Of a stretch of DNA of 64,000 nt, positions 37,901 through 49,900 are shown one piece after another. The position numbers and the translations under genes are program-made. The DNA comes from Triops longicaudatus (Eukaryota; Arthropoda; Branchiopoda; Notostraca; Triopsidae). The first letter of the stretch is position 1, and each line of letters begins with the position of its first letter. Below the pieces are notes generated by a model that did no database searches, was not told where the DNA came from, and saw nothing but the letters and a program-made list of their open reading frames with translations. The DNA lies in assembly GCA_022885665.1 (NCBI GenBank), contig JAGQDJ010000028.1, positions 248,001-312,000 of the forward strand, given 5' to 3'.

Positions 37901-40900
37901 ACTCGATTTGGATCACACATGCGCGTTTCCCTCTGTACTTGTGTAATGGAAAGATGTGGTGGTGCGATTTACTTTTGTAATTACATTGGTACAGCTTTCG
38001 GCAGTAAGGTAGTTTCAGCCGAGCGGAAACGAAGGGGCTCTGATGACTTTTGATAGTTTGACCTCAGATTTAACCACAAAACTGGGATCGTAGCCGCAGG
38101 GATTATGCATTTCACGTGGATCGCTGATAAGCAAACTAGAGCTCTTTTGTTTCTGTTTTTGAAGCTTTCTTTTTCGTGTAAGACCTTGTATTATGCAGGC
38201 AAAGTATGTATATGTTATCCCCTGTAAAGAACAAACACTAAATTTCACCGTGGCGTATACAATGAGGTCCGTGACCTTTGCGCATCCTGTCCATTGAAAT
38301 GGTCGTACTTAAAAAAAAGTCAAGGAAAAAAGTACTTAGCAATGGTATGTATGAATTTAATTGGCCGATCCTGTCTGAAATACAGTAGAATATTTGGCTA
38401 ATGCGGTGGGCGAAAGCTTGGCATTCTGGTTAGTTCAGCTGGTGGTATGCATTACGTCATGTTAGCTCCATGATCTGACGTAGCTAAGCATTAGGCCGAT
38501 GTTGAGTCAGAGAAAAATGTTATCACTGTTGTTACTAAACATGTAGTTATCTTGAGCATTGCAAGTTCCGTACAGGAGCTTAGGGTACACGCTAAATGGG
38601 TAACTCCCATTAATCTTTTTTCCCCTTATGACTCACGTTTTCTGATGCAGCAAGTTCTAGGTCCAGTTTTACACACCTTAGTGAAACTAAAATGTAGAAT
38701 CTTGCTGAAATTTGTCGTGGGTGGTGTAAATGCGAGCAACCATTGCAAACGCCCTCAGGTTTAATGAACAAGTGGTCAACAATTATGTATCAATAAGAAA
38801 TACTGAGAAAGAATGTACGCCACGCAACCGTATACAGCCTTTTATTACGTGTTATTTGTACGTTTGTTGTACGTTTATTAATTTATTTATTTACAAATAA
38901 TGATATTGAGTATGTCTAAAGTAGCGTTTACTTTGCTATCCTCGACTTTTTAAGGAAGCTTTGAAAATTATTATTTTTTATTTTTTTTATTTTTTTTTTT
39001 TGTAGCTCATATGCGAAACATACAGCTTTCCGGTTCTAGGTTTTGAAACTCGTTGAGATGTGTCGTACTTTGTGTTGCTGCTTCATGCAATACCGCTCCG
39101 ACAGCATGTTCCGTTTTGGCTTGTGGCCAGAAAGAATGAAACTATTAATGCAGAGGCTCGAAACGGAACTCCCACTCTATCCCTGTTTTAACGAGTTTGG
39201 AGGGTTTTTTTCCTTATAACTGGATGCATAATTAGTCTGTGCCCTAAACATTTCAGGGTACGGCTGTCTTAAAATATTGTACGTTTCAAGAATCACCCAG
39301 AAACAGCATTGCAAGCAAATCCAGAATGCTCATTTTCACCTGAATTTTGTCTTGATTGTTGAATCCATTGTGATAAAGCAGAGTCGCCCGGGATGCGTAA
39401 TAAGGTGTCCGCTTTGATGGTATGCGCCACTCTACCGACGGTCAATGTCACAGTGCGCTCATTGCGCGAGAATGCCATTATAAATGTAAAATTTTGCCCG
39501 CCGTCACCTGGCTGCTGTACCACTCGTAGTTGAGCTTAACAAGGGTCTGAGATCGCCAGATCGGTTAGCGCATCCTTGTCAAGGTCGGACGTAGAGTTGC
39601 AAGTACTTCAGCGTCATGCTAACGAGCACTTTCACATTCCGCATTGCGAGCACACTTTTATTGTTTTGAAAACTATGAAACTTCGTTAAGCACAAAGAAA
39701 ATCGTACAGAAGGTGCCTTGAAAGACTGAGTGATGGACGAGGTAAAGTTTCATAGGGATCTATACCTGTTGGCAGCCAAGGAACTACTGAGTCCTTGATA
39801 TCCGCCTGCATGTTTTCTCTTCACCGGCGTCCTCGCACGTGAAGACACATGTTGTCTTTAAGGCGGTAACAAATTGCCGCCTGTAGGTTACCTTGGAAGA
39901 AAAGAATATAGCAGTCTTCGAGCTAGATTCGTCACAGATTTCTCCACTGAGTAACGAGCATTTTTTGTCGCATTAGCCATAATCGTCCCTCTACTTTGGT
40001 CTTTTCGGCAGAAGTACAGAACTTTGAGCTACAAGAGCTCTGAACGGCGAAATCCTCTTACTTAAGTGGTACGGGTCGTATGAACTTGGTCAATTGTCTT
40101 TAAGGGCACTTATGGTCCTACATATGCTGAAGCGTCTTTGGCCTGCACATATTCTTGGCAGCGTTCTTAGGCTCAATCATACGGCTACCTCTTTATTATG
40201 TAGGTCGCTTTTAAACTGGAAGCACATATCAATTACGCTCGGTTCAAGAAGTAGGCTCTGACCTTACTTTGTTACCCCGGAAACCATTTCGATGAGTAGC
40301 TTATTGCGTTTGGTGTCCAAATCGGCCGACGAAAGAGGTTATTAACAAAGTATGCCCGGTCGGTCACATTGCGACTATTTGACCTCCTCTTGTATGCCAC
40401 TAATGCGTGGAATGCTGATTGGCACTATCTGTCTAGATTTGTTGGATTATTGCCTGTTTTTGCGTATTAGAAGGACAAGTAGAATAGGAACGCTTTGGTA
40501 TTAAATTGCTTTTGTGGTATATAGTCCGGGGTTCATTTCAATATTTTTTTACCTTCAGAAATCATTATATATAGTTTTTTTTCCTCCTGTCTCGCAGGGC
40601 ATGAATTTCCCGGCCAGCTCAATCTCAGCTTTTCCTTCCTGTACTAAATCAGTGACTATTCGGATCAATGGAATGGTCATCAAGCTGAAGCAGAATCGTG
40701 AAGTGGTTCTTGACGGCGAAGAGAAAACAAGGTTACCTCTCTGGGTTGATGGAGTATACATCCGTCTGGCTTCTTCCGTGTTCTTAGCAGGTGAGTGACA
40801 AGTGGTTCTCAAAATCTATTAGTAAAACCGAGATTGATACACTCGATGCCTTACCGTATTATTGTTACACCCTCGTAGTTGATTTGCCCAACGGCCTGGA

Positions 40901-43900
40901 AATTTGGTGGGATGGATTGTCAAGAGTTTACATAGACGCACCGCCCACATTCTTCGGCAAAACTCAGGTGAGACTTTTAAAAGCCCCTTCTATCATTAGA
41001 CATAGCATCTGACAATTGTTGACAGGGTCTGTGTGGCACGTTTAATTCCCAACAACGTGATGATTGGACAACACCCGAAGGTGACGTGGAACAAGCTATT
41101 GAACCTTTCGCGAACAAGTGGAAGACAAAGGAGGTTTGCGTTGATGTTCCCATGGCGTTACCGAATCATCCGTGTGAAATTAACATTCACAATAAAGCTG
41201 AAGCGGAACGGTACTGCTCAAAGATTAAGAGCAGCTTATTTGCTAGTGAGTTTGATAGTCGAAAGCTTATATTCTTGACACTAATACTATGTGTTTGTAT
41301 GAAAGGCTGTCACTGGGTGGTTGATCCGGAACAGTATTACAAAGATTGCTTGTACGATGTTTGCTCTTGTGCGGGTAAACTCAGCGAATGCCTATGTCCC
41401 GCGCTGGCTGTCTACGCTAAAGAGTGTACCCACCGTGGAGCCATCGTTGATTGGATTCCTGAAGTGCGCGAATGCGGTAAGATGGGCAAGTGTTATTAAT
41501 TGAATTTTTTCACGCACATTCTTTTTTTTTTCGGACAGGTGTTCACTGCACTGGCGGCCAAGTTTATCAAGTCTGCGGCAATTCGTGCACGCGAACTTGC
41601 TACGATATCGCGACGAATCCGAAATGCCGCCGAAAGTGCGTCGAAGGCTGCAACTGTCCCGAAGGATTCACCCTGGATGGCAGAGGCCAGTGCATTCCAA
41701 TCCGCCAATGCTCGTGTATTCACAAAGGACAGGAATATGGTCCCGGTCATAAGGAACTTCGCCCTGGTGCCCGAGATCCAGAATTATGGTAATAAACGAG
41801 CTATATTTAACTTACTTCATCTTAAAATCAATCTTATATCTCTGGCTAGTACTTGTGTAAATGCATTATGGTCGTGTCGACGTGCTACTGTCGAAGAGCA
41901 ACAGCAATATTCTAGCACCTCGTCTCCCCTTCTGTCGTGCAAAGCCTCAGCCAACGAAGAGTACACGGATTGCGAACCCGAACAACCCCTCACCTGCAAA
42001 GTAATACATATCTCGCATTTTGTGTTATAATGACAGCAAAATTTCCGTATAGAGCATGCACACGTCATCTGTAGCCAAGCCGTCCGTATGCCGACCGGGC
42101 TGCCAATGTAAAAAAGGTTTCGTATTAGACCTAGAGACAAAGCGTTGCATCAAGCCCACCGAATGCCCATGTCATCATGGAGGAAAGAGTTACGGTGAAG
42201 GTGAAAAGATGGTAGAAGACTGCAACACTTGGTAAATTCCATTAATTCTGTTTTACGTAATAACCTGTTTATTTCAATGCTTCGCCCTGCAGCACTTGCC
42301 GTTCTGGTGTTTGGGATTGTACCAAGCTCCAGTGCCCGGGACTTTGCTCCAACTGGGGTGAATCACACTTCAAGACTTTTGATGGCAAGATGTATGACTT
42401 CCAAGGCAACTGCGACTACATGTTCGCTAAAGGTCACAGTATGGAGGCTCACGAAAAGTTCGAAGTAACAATCCAGGTAACCAGTCATTCAAAACCGTAT
42501 GAGCTTTTTGTAAGAGGCAATTTGTGATAAATTAAACGTTATTTCCACAGAATGTGCCGTGCGGCTCGAGTGGTGTTGCATGTTCCAAGTCGGTGACTTT
42601 GCGCCTGCCGGGAAGCAAAAACGAAGAGCATATAATTTTAACACGGCACAAAAAGCAAGTCATGGGTCAGTACAGTGATAGAATCGTGACCCGCGATTCC
42701 GGACTTTTCATTTACGTTGAAGTGGAAGATCTTGGCTTGGTTTTGCAATGGGATTACGGAACACGCGTTTATTTGAGACTAGACCCCAAATGGAAAGGCA
42801 GGGTATGTAGGCTTATTGTTCCGGAACAGTGGGTCTCTAATTGTGTCATATAGGTTCGAGGTTTGTGTGGAAATTATAACGACAACGAAAACGACGACTT
42901 CCAACCTCCTTCTGGCGGACTAAGTGAGGTTACGCCCAAGCTGTTCGGTGACTCTTGGCGTTTGCAAAAATATTGCCCAGAATCAACTGATGTCATTGTA
43001 AGCCTGCTGTTTTAATTAAAGGAATTCAGTAAACATTACAAATGATAATATAGGATACATGCACTCTCCATCCTCATCGCAAAGTTTGGTCGGTGCAGAA
43101 ATGCAATATTCTCAAGGATCCGTTATTCAAGAAATGCCACGCGGAAGTCCCAGTCGATCCTTATATTGAACGGTAAGACATTCAACGTTATGGGATATAT
43201 TAACACCGAGAGTGTGACCTTTTTAGTTGTGTACTGGATTCTTGCGGCTGTGATATGGGAGGCGATTGCGAGTGTTTGTGTACAGCTATTGCTGCCTACG
43301 CACACGAATGTAATATCCGTGGCGTTGTTATCAAGTGGAGATCTCAAGAACTTTGCCGTAAGCTTTACAACGGCTTTGTTTGAAATACGTTATGATCTAA
43401 ATATAATTTTCTTGCCGTATCGCAGCAATCCAATGTGACGAGGAGTGTTCCCATTACACGCCGTGTATGTCGACGTGCGCGCCTCCAACCTGCGAAAATC
43501 CTTTTCCATCGCCCACATTATGTGGCACCGATGCTTGCGTCGAAGGTATACGGAACGGAAATTAGAGAAATCCTTATAACTCAAAATTATGTTATATTTC
43601 TCCAGGATGTCAACCACAGCCTTGCCCAGCTGGCAACGTTCATAAGTCGCGCAAAGACTTAACTTGTGTTCCGATTGCTAACTGTAGGACACCGTGCATG
43701 ACAATCGACGGACAAACGTACTACGAAGGTGATATAATTGAAAAAGACGCCTGCCACTCTTGGTAAGTTTAAGTAGTACTAAGTTCGTTACAAGTTTTTA
43801 ATAACTTCGTGCGTTGCAGCTTCTGCTCACACCAGAAGAAAGTTTGTCAAGGTCAGCCGTGCAGCACTACTACTCTTGCACCGATTCCAACCAGACCCAG

Positions 43901-46900
43901 GCGCCCAACAAAGCCCACCCGACCTCCTACTCCAGATCAAGGAGATCGAGGCGAATGTCGTACTGGATGGAGTACCTGGATTAATACGCATCAACCTAGA
44001 GTGGGAAGCGATCCAAATGATGTGGAAGATATTCCTGACAGACTCGTAAGCTTCAGAGTTCGGATCTTGCTGGGAAGGGCTTAGTAAATGTTTTCGATTT
44101 TATGTCGTCATTAGAGTACGGAGACTGCTACCTGTTTTGCGGACCAGATGACTGACATTGAATGCCGCACGGTGCAAACCCATATCGCACACAAGCAGAC
44201 AGGCGAAAATGTTATCTGTAGTCTCGAAACGGGTCTCGATTGCGAAGCTGGTGGTATCAAGGGCAAATCCCTTTGTTTCGATTACGAAATACGTGTCTAT
44301 TGCGACTGTGGTAAGTCAATGACCTTAAAGTTTAAACTCACGGAAAATTAGTTCAACACGCTCGTGTCACAGGTCCAAGTACGGTAAACACGACACAAGC
44401 TACCACAACAAAACGTCCCAAGTCCAGTACAGAAGCTACCGGAGTGACACGTCCCGTATCCCCCACGCAAGCTACCACGAACATTGCTCCTGGATCGAGT
44501 ACAGAAATCTCTAGCGAGTCACCTGAAGTTCAAGTACAGACCATGATATATAGCACGGTTGAAGGGCCACCCATCTTCGTGACCTTCCCTACAGTAACCG
44601 CGCCCCCGACTGGCGACCAGTGAGTTGTTAACTACGTTGTACTAGGTTTATCTGTTAATACTGCACTTTGTTCACAGGAATGGCACGGTGCCCCCGCCAT
44701 CTCCAGAGTGTGTCGAGGGATGGACGTCGTGGATGAATGATAACCAGCCTGACGCAATTGGCGAAGATGAGTTAGTGTTTAACTTGAGGAAGAAGCACGC
44801 TTTCTGCCCTGACCACCAAATAACAGACGTGGAGTGCCGTCCACTTGCACGGTTTGGGGCGGTTAAGTCAGATTTAGAAAACCTCAGGTGTTCTAAAGAT
44901 GGCTACAAATGCATGCACAGCACTAAAGGTAGAAATATACTTATGTACTCGAATCATTATTTTCAACTGAACTTATAAAGGAGAACAATGCGTTGACCAC
45001 GAAATTCGAGTCAAGTGTGAATGCCGGTGCCAGGATGGAATTGGAATGGAAGACGAATCCATTGAGGTAAGACGCCTTCGTAAATGGAATTCGAAAGTCT
45101 TTTTTGTTTTATTTTACTTACTATATGTTATTATTTTTTTCTGAACATACAGGATTCGCAAATTAGCGTGTCCAGTTTCCGCACACCTGGGTCACTAGGT
45201 CATCACGCGAGACTGTCAGGCAACCATTCATGGAGCCCTGCTTCTCTAGATATGTCGCGAGAGTGGTTACAAGTAATTCTTCCCCCATCTGAAACTTTGG
45301 TTTTCACTAAATAAAATCCATGTGTGACCTAGATTGACCTTAAAGAAGTGAAAGAAGTGACTGGAGTTGTTTTGCAAGGTCATCCACACCGTGACGAGTT
45401 TGTTAGTGCTTTCGGCGTCCAATATAGCATCGATGGACTAGGCTGGTCTACTATTCTCGACAAGTCCACGCTTCGACCAATCGTAACGTTTTCGTTATCC
45501 ATCTTATTCATCTGTCTAATTGACCGAGGTTTTCATTACAGATATTCACTGGCAATGAAAATCGCTTCGAAACCAAACGCGTACTTTTTGACGATGCAAT
45601 TTACGGCCGCTTTATTAAAATCGTGCCCAAGAGCTACCACTCTTGGATTAGCTTACGAGCCGAACTTTTGGGCTGCGATGTCCAAGGTAGTATAGAGTTT
45701 TTATGCCTATGTTTTAATTTACTTTACGTTGTTCAATATAGCTAGCACTACAGTTCCTTCCACCACCATCAAGCAAACCCGCTCGCCTGAACCGTGCCGT
45801 GAGTCCGGATGGACAGCATGGATGAACTCGCATACCCCTTCCTTTGAAGATATTGTAAACTGTTCATAGAATAGAGTATTTGGTTAATAATTTTATTAAA
45901 TTTACTTGCGTAGGATGACATCGAGAGTTATGAGTCTCTTCGTCAGGCGTATGATTTCTGTGATAGTTCCATGATTACCCAAATACGTTGTCGGACGTCG
46001 GGTACCAATATTCCTTCGTCGCAGTCTGGTGAACGTGGTATTGTCTGTAACTTGAACGCTGGTTTGCAGTGTATTGGCAATTTACAGGATTCTGGTGGTA
46101 ATTATTTCCCTACTTAGTCGCAGTTGGTGCAATTATCGTAAACTGACACTTTTATAACCGTAGTTTGTCTGGATTACGAGGTGCAGTTTTACTGCCAATG
46201 TGAGGAAGGCCAAAGCTCGCCCGTGTCAATGCCATCGACAAAGGTGACCAAAACTACCACCACCACCCCACCATCAACTATGGAACGCTGTGACCCCGCC
46301 TTCCCGAACAAGCCCCACAGTAGTGACTGTTACGTTTTCTACCACTGTGTCGACCGCCTGGATGGCGTGGAGTGGGTCGAAAAAACTTGCCAGAAACCGA
46401 CCATGTACAATCCCCAGCACCAAATATGCGACTGGCCTGAATCAGTTATTGCTTTGCGTCCGGAGTGCCAATGTAAACGAAATTATTTTCGTGACTTTTG
46501 TTTGTAATCCTTGGTTTACCATTCGTTGTAGTTCATTCAACAAGGCAACCTGAAAAAGTAACACCTACGGAGCCGGAGACTGAAGAACCTGAGGTGGAAG
46601 AAACTACAAGCGCTACTACCATTCAGTACACGACACCTGAGATTGAAGAAATTACAGTCTCAACAATCCGATCGGAACCGCCCGAGCCCGAAGAGACAAC
46701 CACCGGCACTACGTTGGTAGAAACGACCACACCGTCCTGTTTACAAGGATGGACAGAGTGGTTCAACATTTCCAACCCAGCGTACGGGATTGGCGAATTC
46801 GAAGTCTTACAAACTATTCAGAAGAAATACGAAATGTGTCCGAAGTCGCACATTGTAAAGATTCAATGCAAATATTACAAGTAAGTCGAACGCCGTTACC

Positions 46901-49900
46901 TCGTCGAAAAGCAGCCACTGGATATAACACATTGGAATATTATTGCTGTAACATATTCTTTCCGCTTCCTTTTATAGAACGGACGCTAACGGAAAAGTAT
47001 CTTTGGGTGACTGGATAGAGTCTGGGGACAAACTTGTGAAGTGCCAGACTTATAAAGGTTTGGTCTGTTACAACGAAAACCAAGAAAGTGGACGGTGCAA
47101 GGATTATACGGTCCGATTCCTGTGCGCGTGTGGTAAGTGAACGTACGATCGGAAAATACATCTAGTAATTCTCATATTGTTCAGAGCCTGTGACGACCAC
47201 TCTACTACCAACAACGATCGCAAGTAAAACTACCAGGAAACAAAAGACTACGAAAACTCTGCCTACTACAACACCAGCTTCACCATCACATTTAGAAGAA
47301 GCTACGACACCCAAAGCCGGTAACTGAAATCGCTATCGTAGCGTTTCATCCTCTGAAGTTTGTTAACGCCTTTGTTGCATAGTTTGTCCCGATGGCTATT
47401 TCTGGGATGATTGCGCTTATCGTTGTGACCAAGTTTGTTTGATGTACGGTGATATCTTGCATCAGAAAGGCTACTGCAAATCTCCAGACGCCTGCGTGCC
47501 AGGTACGTTTTGATACAAAGGACGAAAAATTTCTAGTCTAATGTCGTATCCGTGCGTGTCCCTTTTAGGTTGCAAAAGCGCTAAGGTCTGCCCTCCCGGT
47601 CATTTCTGGCGCGACGAACACAACTGTGTATCCATTTATGACTGCACATGCAGGTCGCATACAGGAGCAGTTGTACCTGTAAGTATTATCTTTCGGATTT
47701 GCTGGTGAAAAACTATTTGTGTATAATGCCTGCATTATTTTTTGTTACTTAGCCCGGCAGTGTGATCAAGGAAAGCCATTGCGAAGTTTGCCAGTGCTTA
47801 AACAACGAGTACGTCTGCGACACTTCTGCTTGTGTCTCCACACCTAGACCAAGTGCTGAAACGGAGCGAACAGTTACGGCACCGAAAGTAATTCTCAACC
47901 AAAGAGGAAAGATAGATGTTTGTAACCAACTTTTCATTTCCAGGAACGCACAACTACTCCATTGCCACTGGGACCAACAACCGTACCCGAACAATGCTCC
48001 GTCTGGTCCTCGTGGATCAACGAAGATAAGCCGTCCACGGAAAACGGTGATAAAGAACACAAAACTCTTGACGCTCTTCGTCAGGAAGGATTCTGTGCGA
48101 ACGTAAGACAATGCCCTTAATTTGAAATCGGTCGCAATAATATTCTATGGCACACCATGGAACACGCTTCCTATGCAAACTTAGTAGGCCATTCGTAATA
48201 AACGCAATCGGTATTTCTCCATCGTTAAAAAAAATGCTGTTCCTGCGGTTACTTTAAAGGTATTAGATACGAGATGGTAACATTGGTATATTCATTTAGG
48301 GTGTCCTGTCCGATATTGAGTGTCGTACAGCAAGAACCGAGAAATCTGTTTCTGCTAGTGGTGATGCGTCGGTCGTTTGCTCGTTGGAACAAGGTTTGAT
48401 TTGCCTTAACTCCCGCCAGCCTAAAGGAAGGAAATGCACTGATTATGAGATCCGTTACTATTGCGAATGTGGTAAGTTTCTTTTAACCCCAAGAGGGTAA
48501 CTTTACTGATGAGTTTCACTTGCGTGTAACAGGTTCGACAAGCAGCCGTTCTACTCCTATAATCATCGTGCCAACAACCATGACGCCTCCCCCACACTGC
48601 GACGAGAATTTGTAATTTTCCTAATAACTATACAGAATATTGGTTAATCTCGTTTTGCGCCAGGTTGGTGAGCCTGCTTTCCGACACCGAAGCTGTACCT
48701 GATACGGCCTTCTCAGCATCCAGTAGTGCCAAAGGCTTATTTGGACCTCAACATGCTCGTCTCAATGATCCAAGCCGTAACTGGATTGCTGGTCATGCCA
48801 AGCATGACGAATGGATCCAGGTTGATTTGCAAAACCCACAGTTCATCTATGGCGCAGAGGTTACAGGCAGCCCTATCTCTGAAGAAGCGGTCACGAGCTT
48901 TTTTATCATGTTTAGCAACGATGGTCTTAACTTCCACTATGTTACTCAACATCACATTTCTAGTCAAACCATTAAGGGATCTGAGGAGAAACCACACGTA
49001 AGATAACCACATCAAAGAATTAGCAAGGCAACTTACATCTGTGTGTTTGTAGTTGTTCCGTGGTCCCGTACACCACGCGTCACATGAAAAGGTCGTTCTG
49101 GACGTTCCATTCGAAGCGCGGTATGTGCGCATTCAGCCACGAACATGGAAGGGAGCGATAGCTCTGAAATTTGACCTTTTCGGTTGCGGAGGTGCAACTA
49201 CCATAGAAGAAACAACCACAAAAGCAACGTCACCGATAGTAACGACAACAACCAAGACGACGGCCCCTCCCGAAATAAGTATGATTTAAGGAATGACAGT
49301 GCAAGTAGATTTATATACCTTATGTCTTAGTTGATCTGTGCAAGGATGAAATGGGACTGCAAAACGGAATGTTGGTAGATGAACAAATTGAGCTGAGCTC
49401 CATGTTAGGCGACGACCCGTCGAACGGAGAGCGTAACATTCGACTTAACAGTGAATACGGAGCGTGGGTACCCGCCACCAACTCACGCCGAGAAACGGTT
49501 AAAGTACGCCGAATGCGTCGTTTGCTGCCTTCAAATGAAGCTATACTAACTAATTATTATCTATTTTCTTTTAATCAAGATCGATTTTCTTGAACCTCGC
49601 AACTTGTCCGGATTAATTACTCAAGGACACCCTATTCAGCCCAGATGGATTGAGTCCTATAAAATTAGATATTCGCAAGACGGTGAGACCTTCCACACCA
49701 TTGTCAAGAAGGATGGCCACGATAAGGCAAGGGCAATCATTTGGAAGTAACAGTGTAACGTTAACTCTGATTGTGTGTTCTCCAGATTTTCCTGGGTAAC
49801 GTTGACAGCAACACTCCTCAAGAAACCAAATTCGAACGACTCATTAATGCCCGTTACTTGGAAATTGTACCATGGCAGTGGAATGAGGGCATTGCTCTTC

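Larger units (their letters stand above)
34856..40597 (+). other. Long intron of the hemocytin-like gene hosting an antisense gene
   Basis: At 5,742 bases this is far longer than the other introns of the gene. It holds the three exons of the KCTD-like gene on the minus strand (39478-35388), a poly-T run with an ambiguous base near its 5' end, and no further exon of the host. The intron interrupts VWD2. Confidence 0.85.
34660..41788 (+). other. Hemocytin-like gene, exons 17-22: VWD2-C8-TIL, split by the 5.7 kb intron
   Basis: Exons: 34660-34855, 40598-40790, 40879-40967, 41026-41245, 41306-41476, 41539-41788. VWD2 starts GDPHYTTFDGRHFDF, preceded by Arg to give an RGD tripeptide. The domain resumes after the long intron with the expected CTKSVTIRING-type strand and ends QGLCGTFN. 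C8 is in exons 20-21 (CLYDVCSC) and TIL in exon 22 (CVEGCNCPEG). The long intron is phase 0 with donor GAG/GTTTGT and acceptor TCGCAG. Confidence 0.88.
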
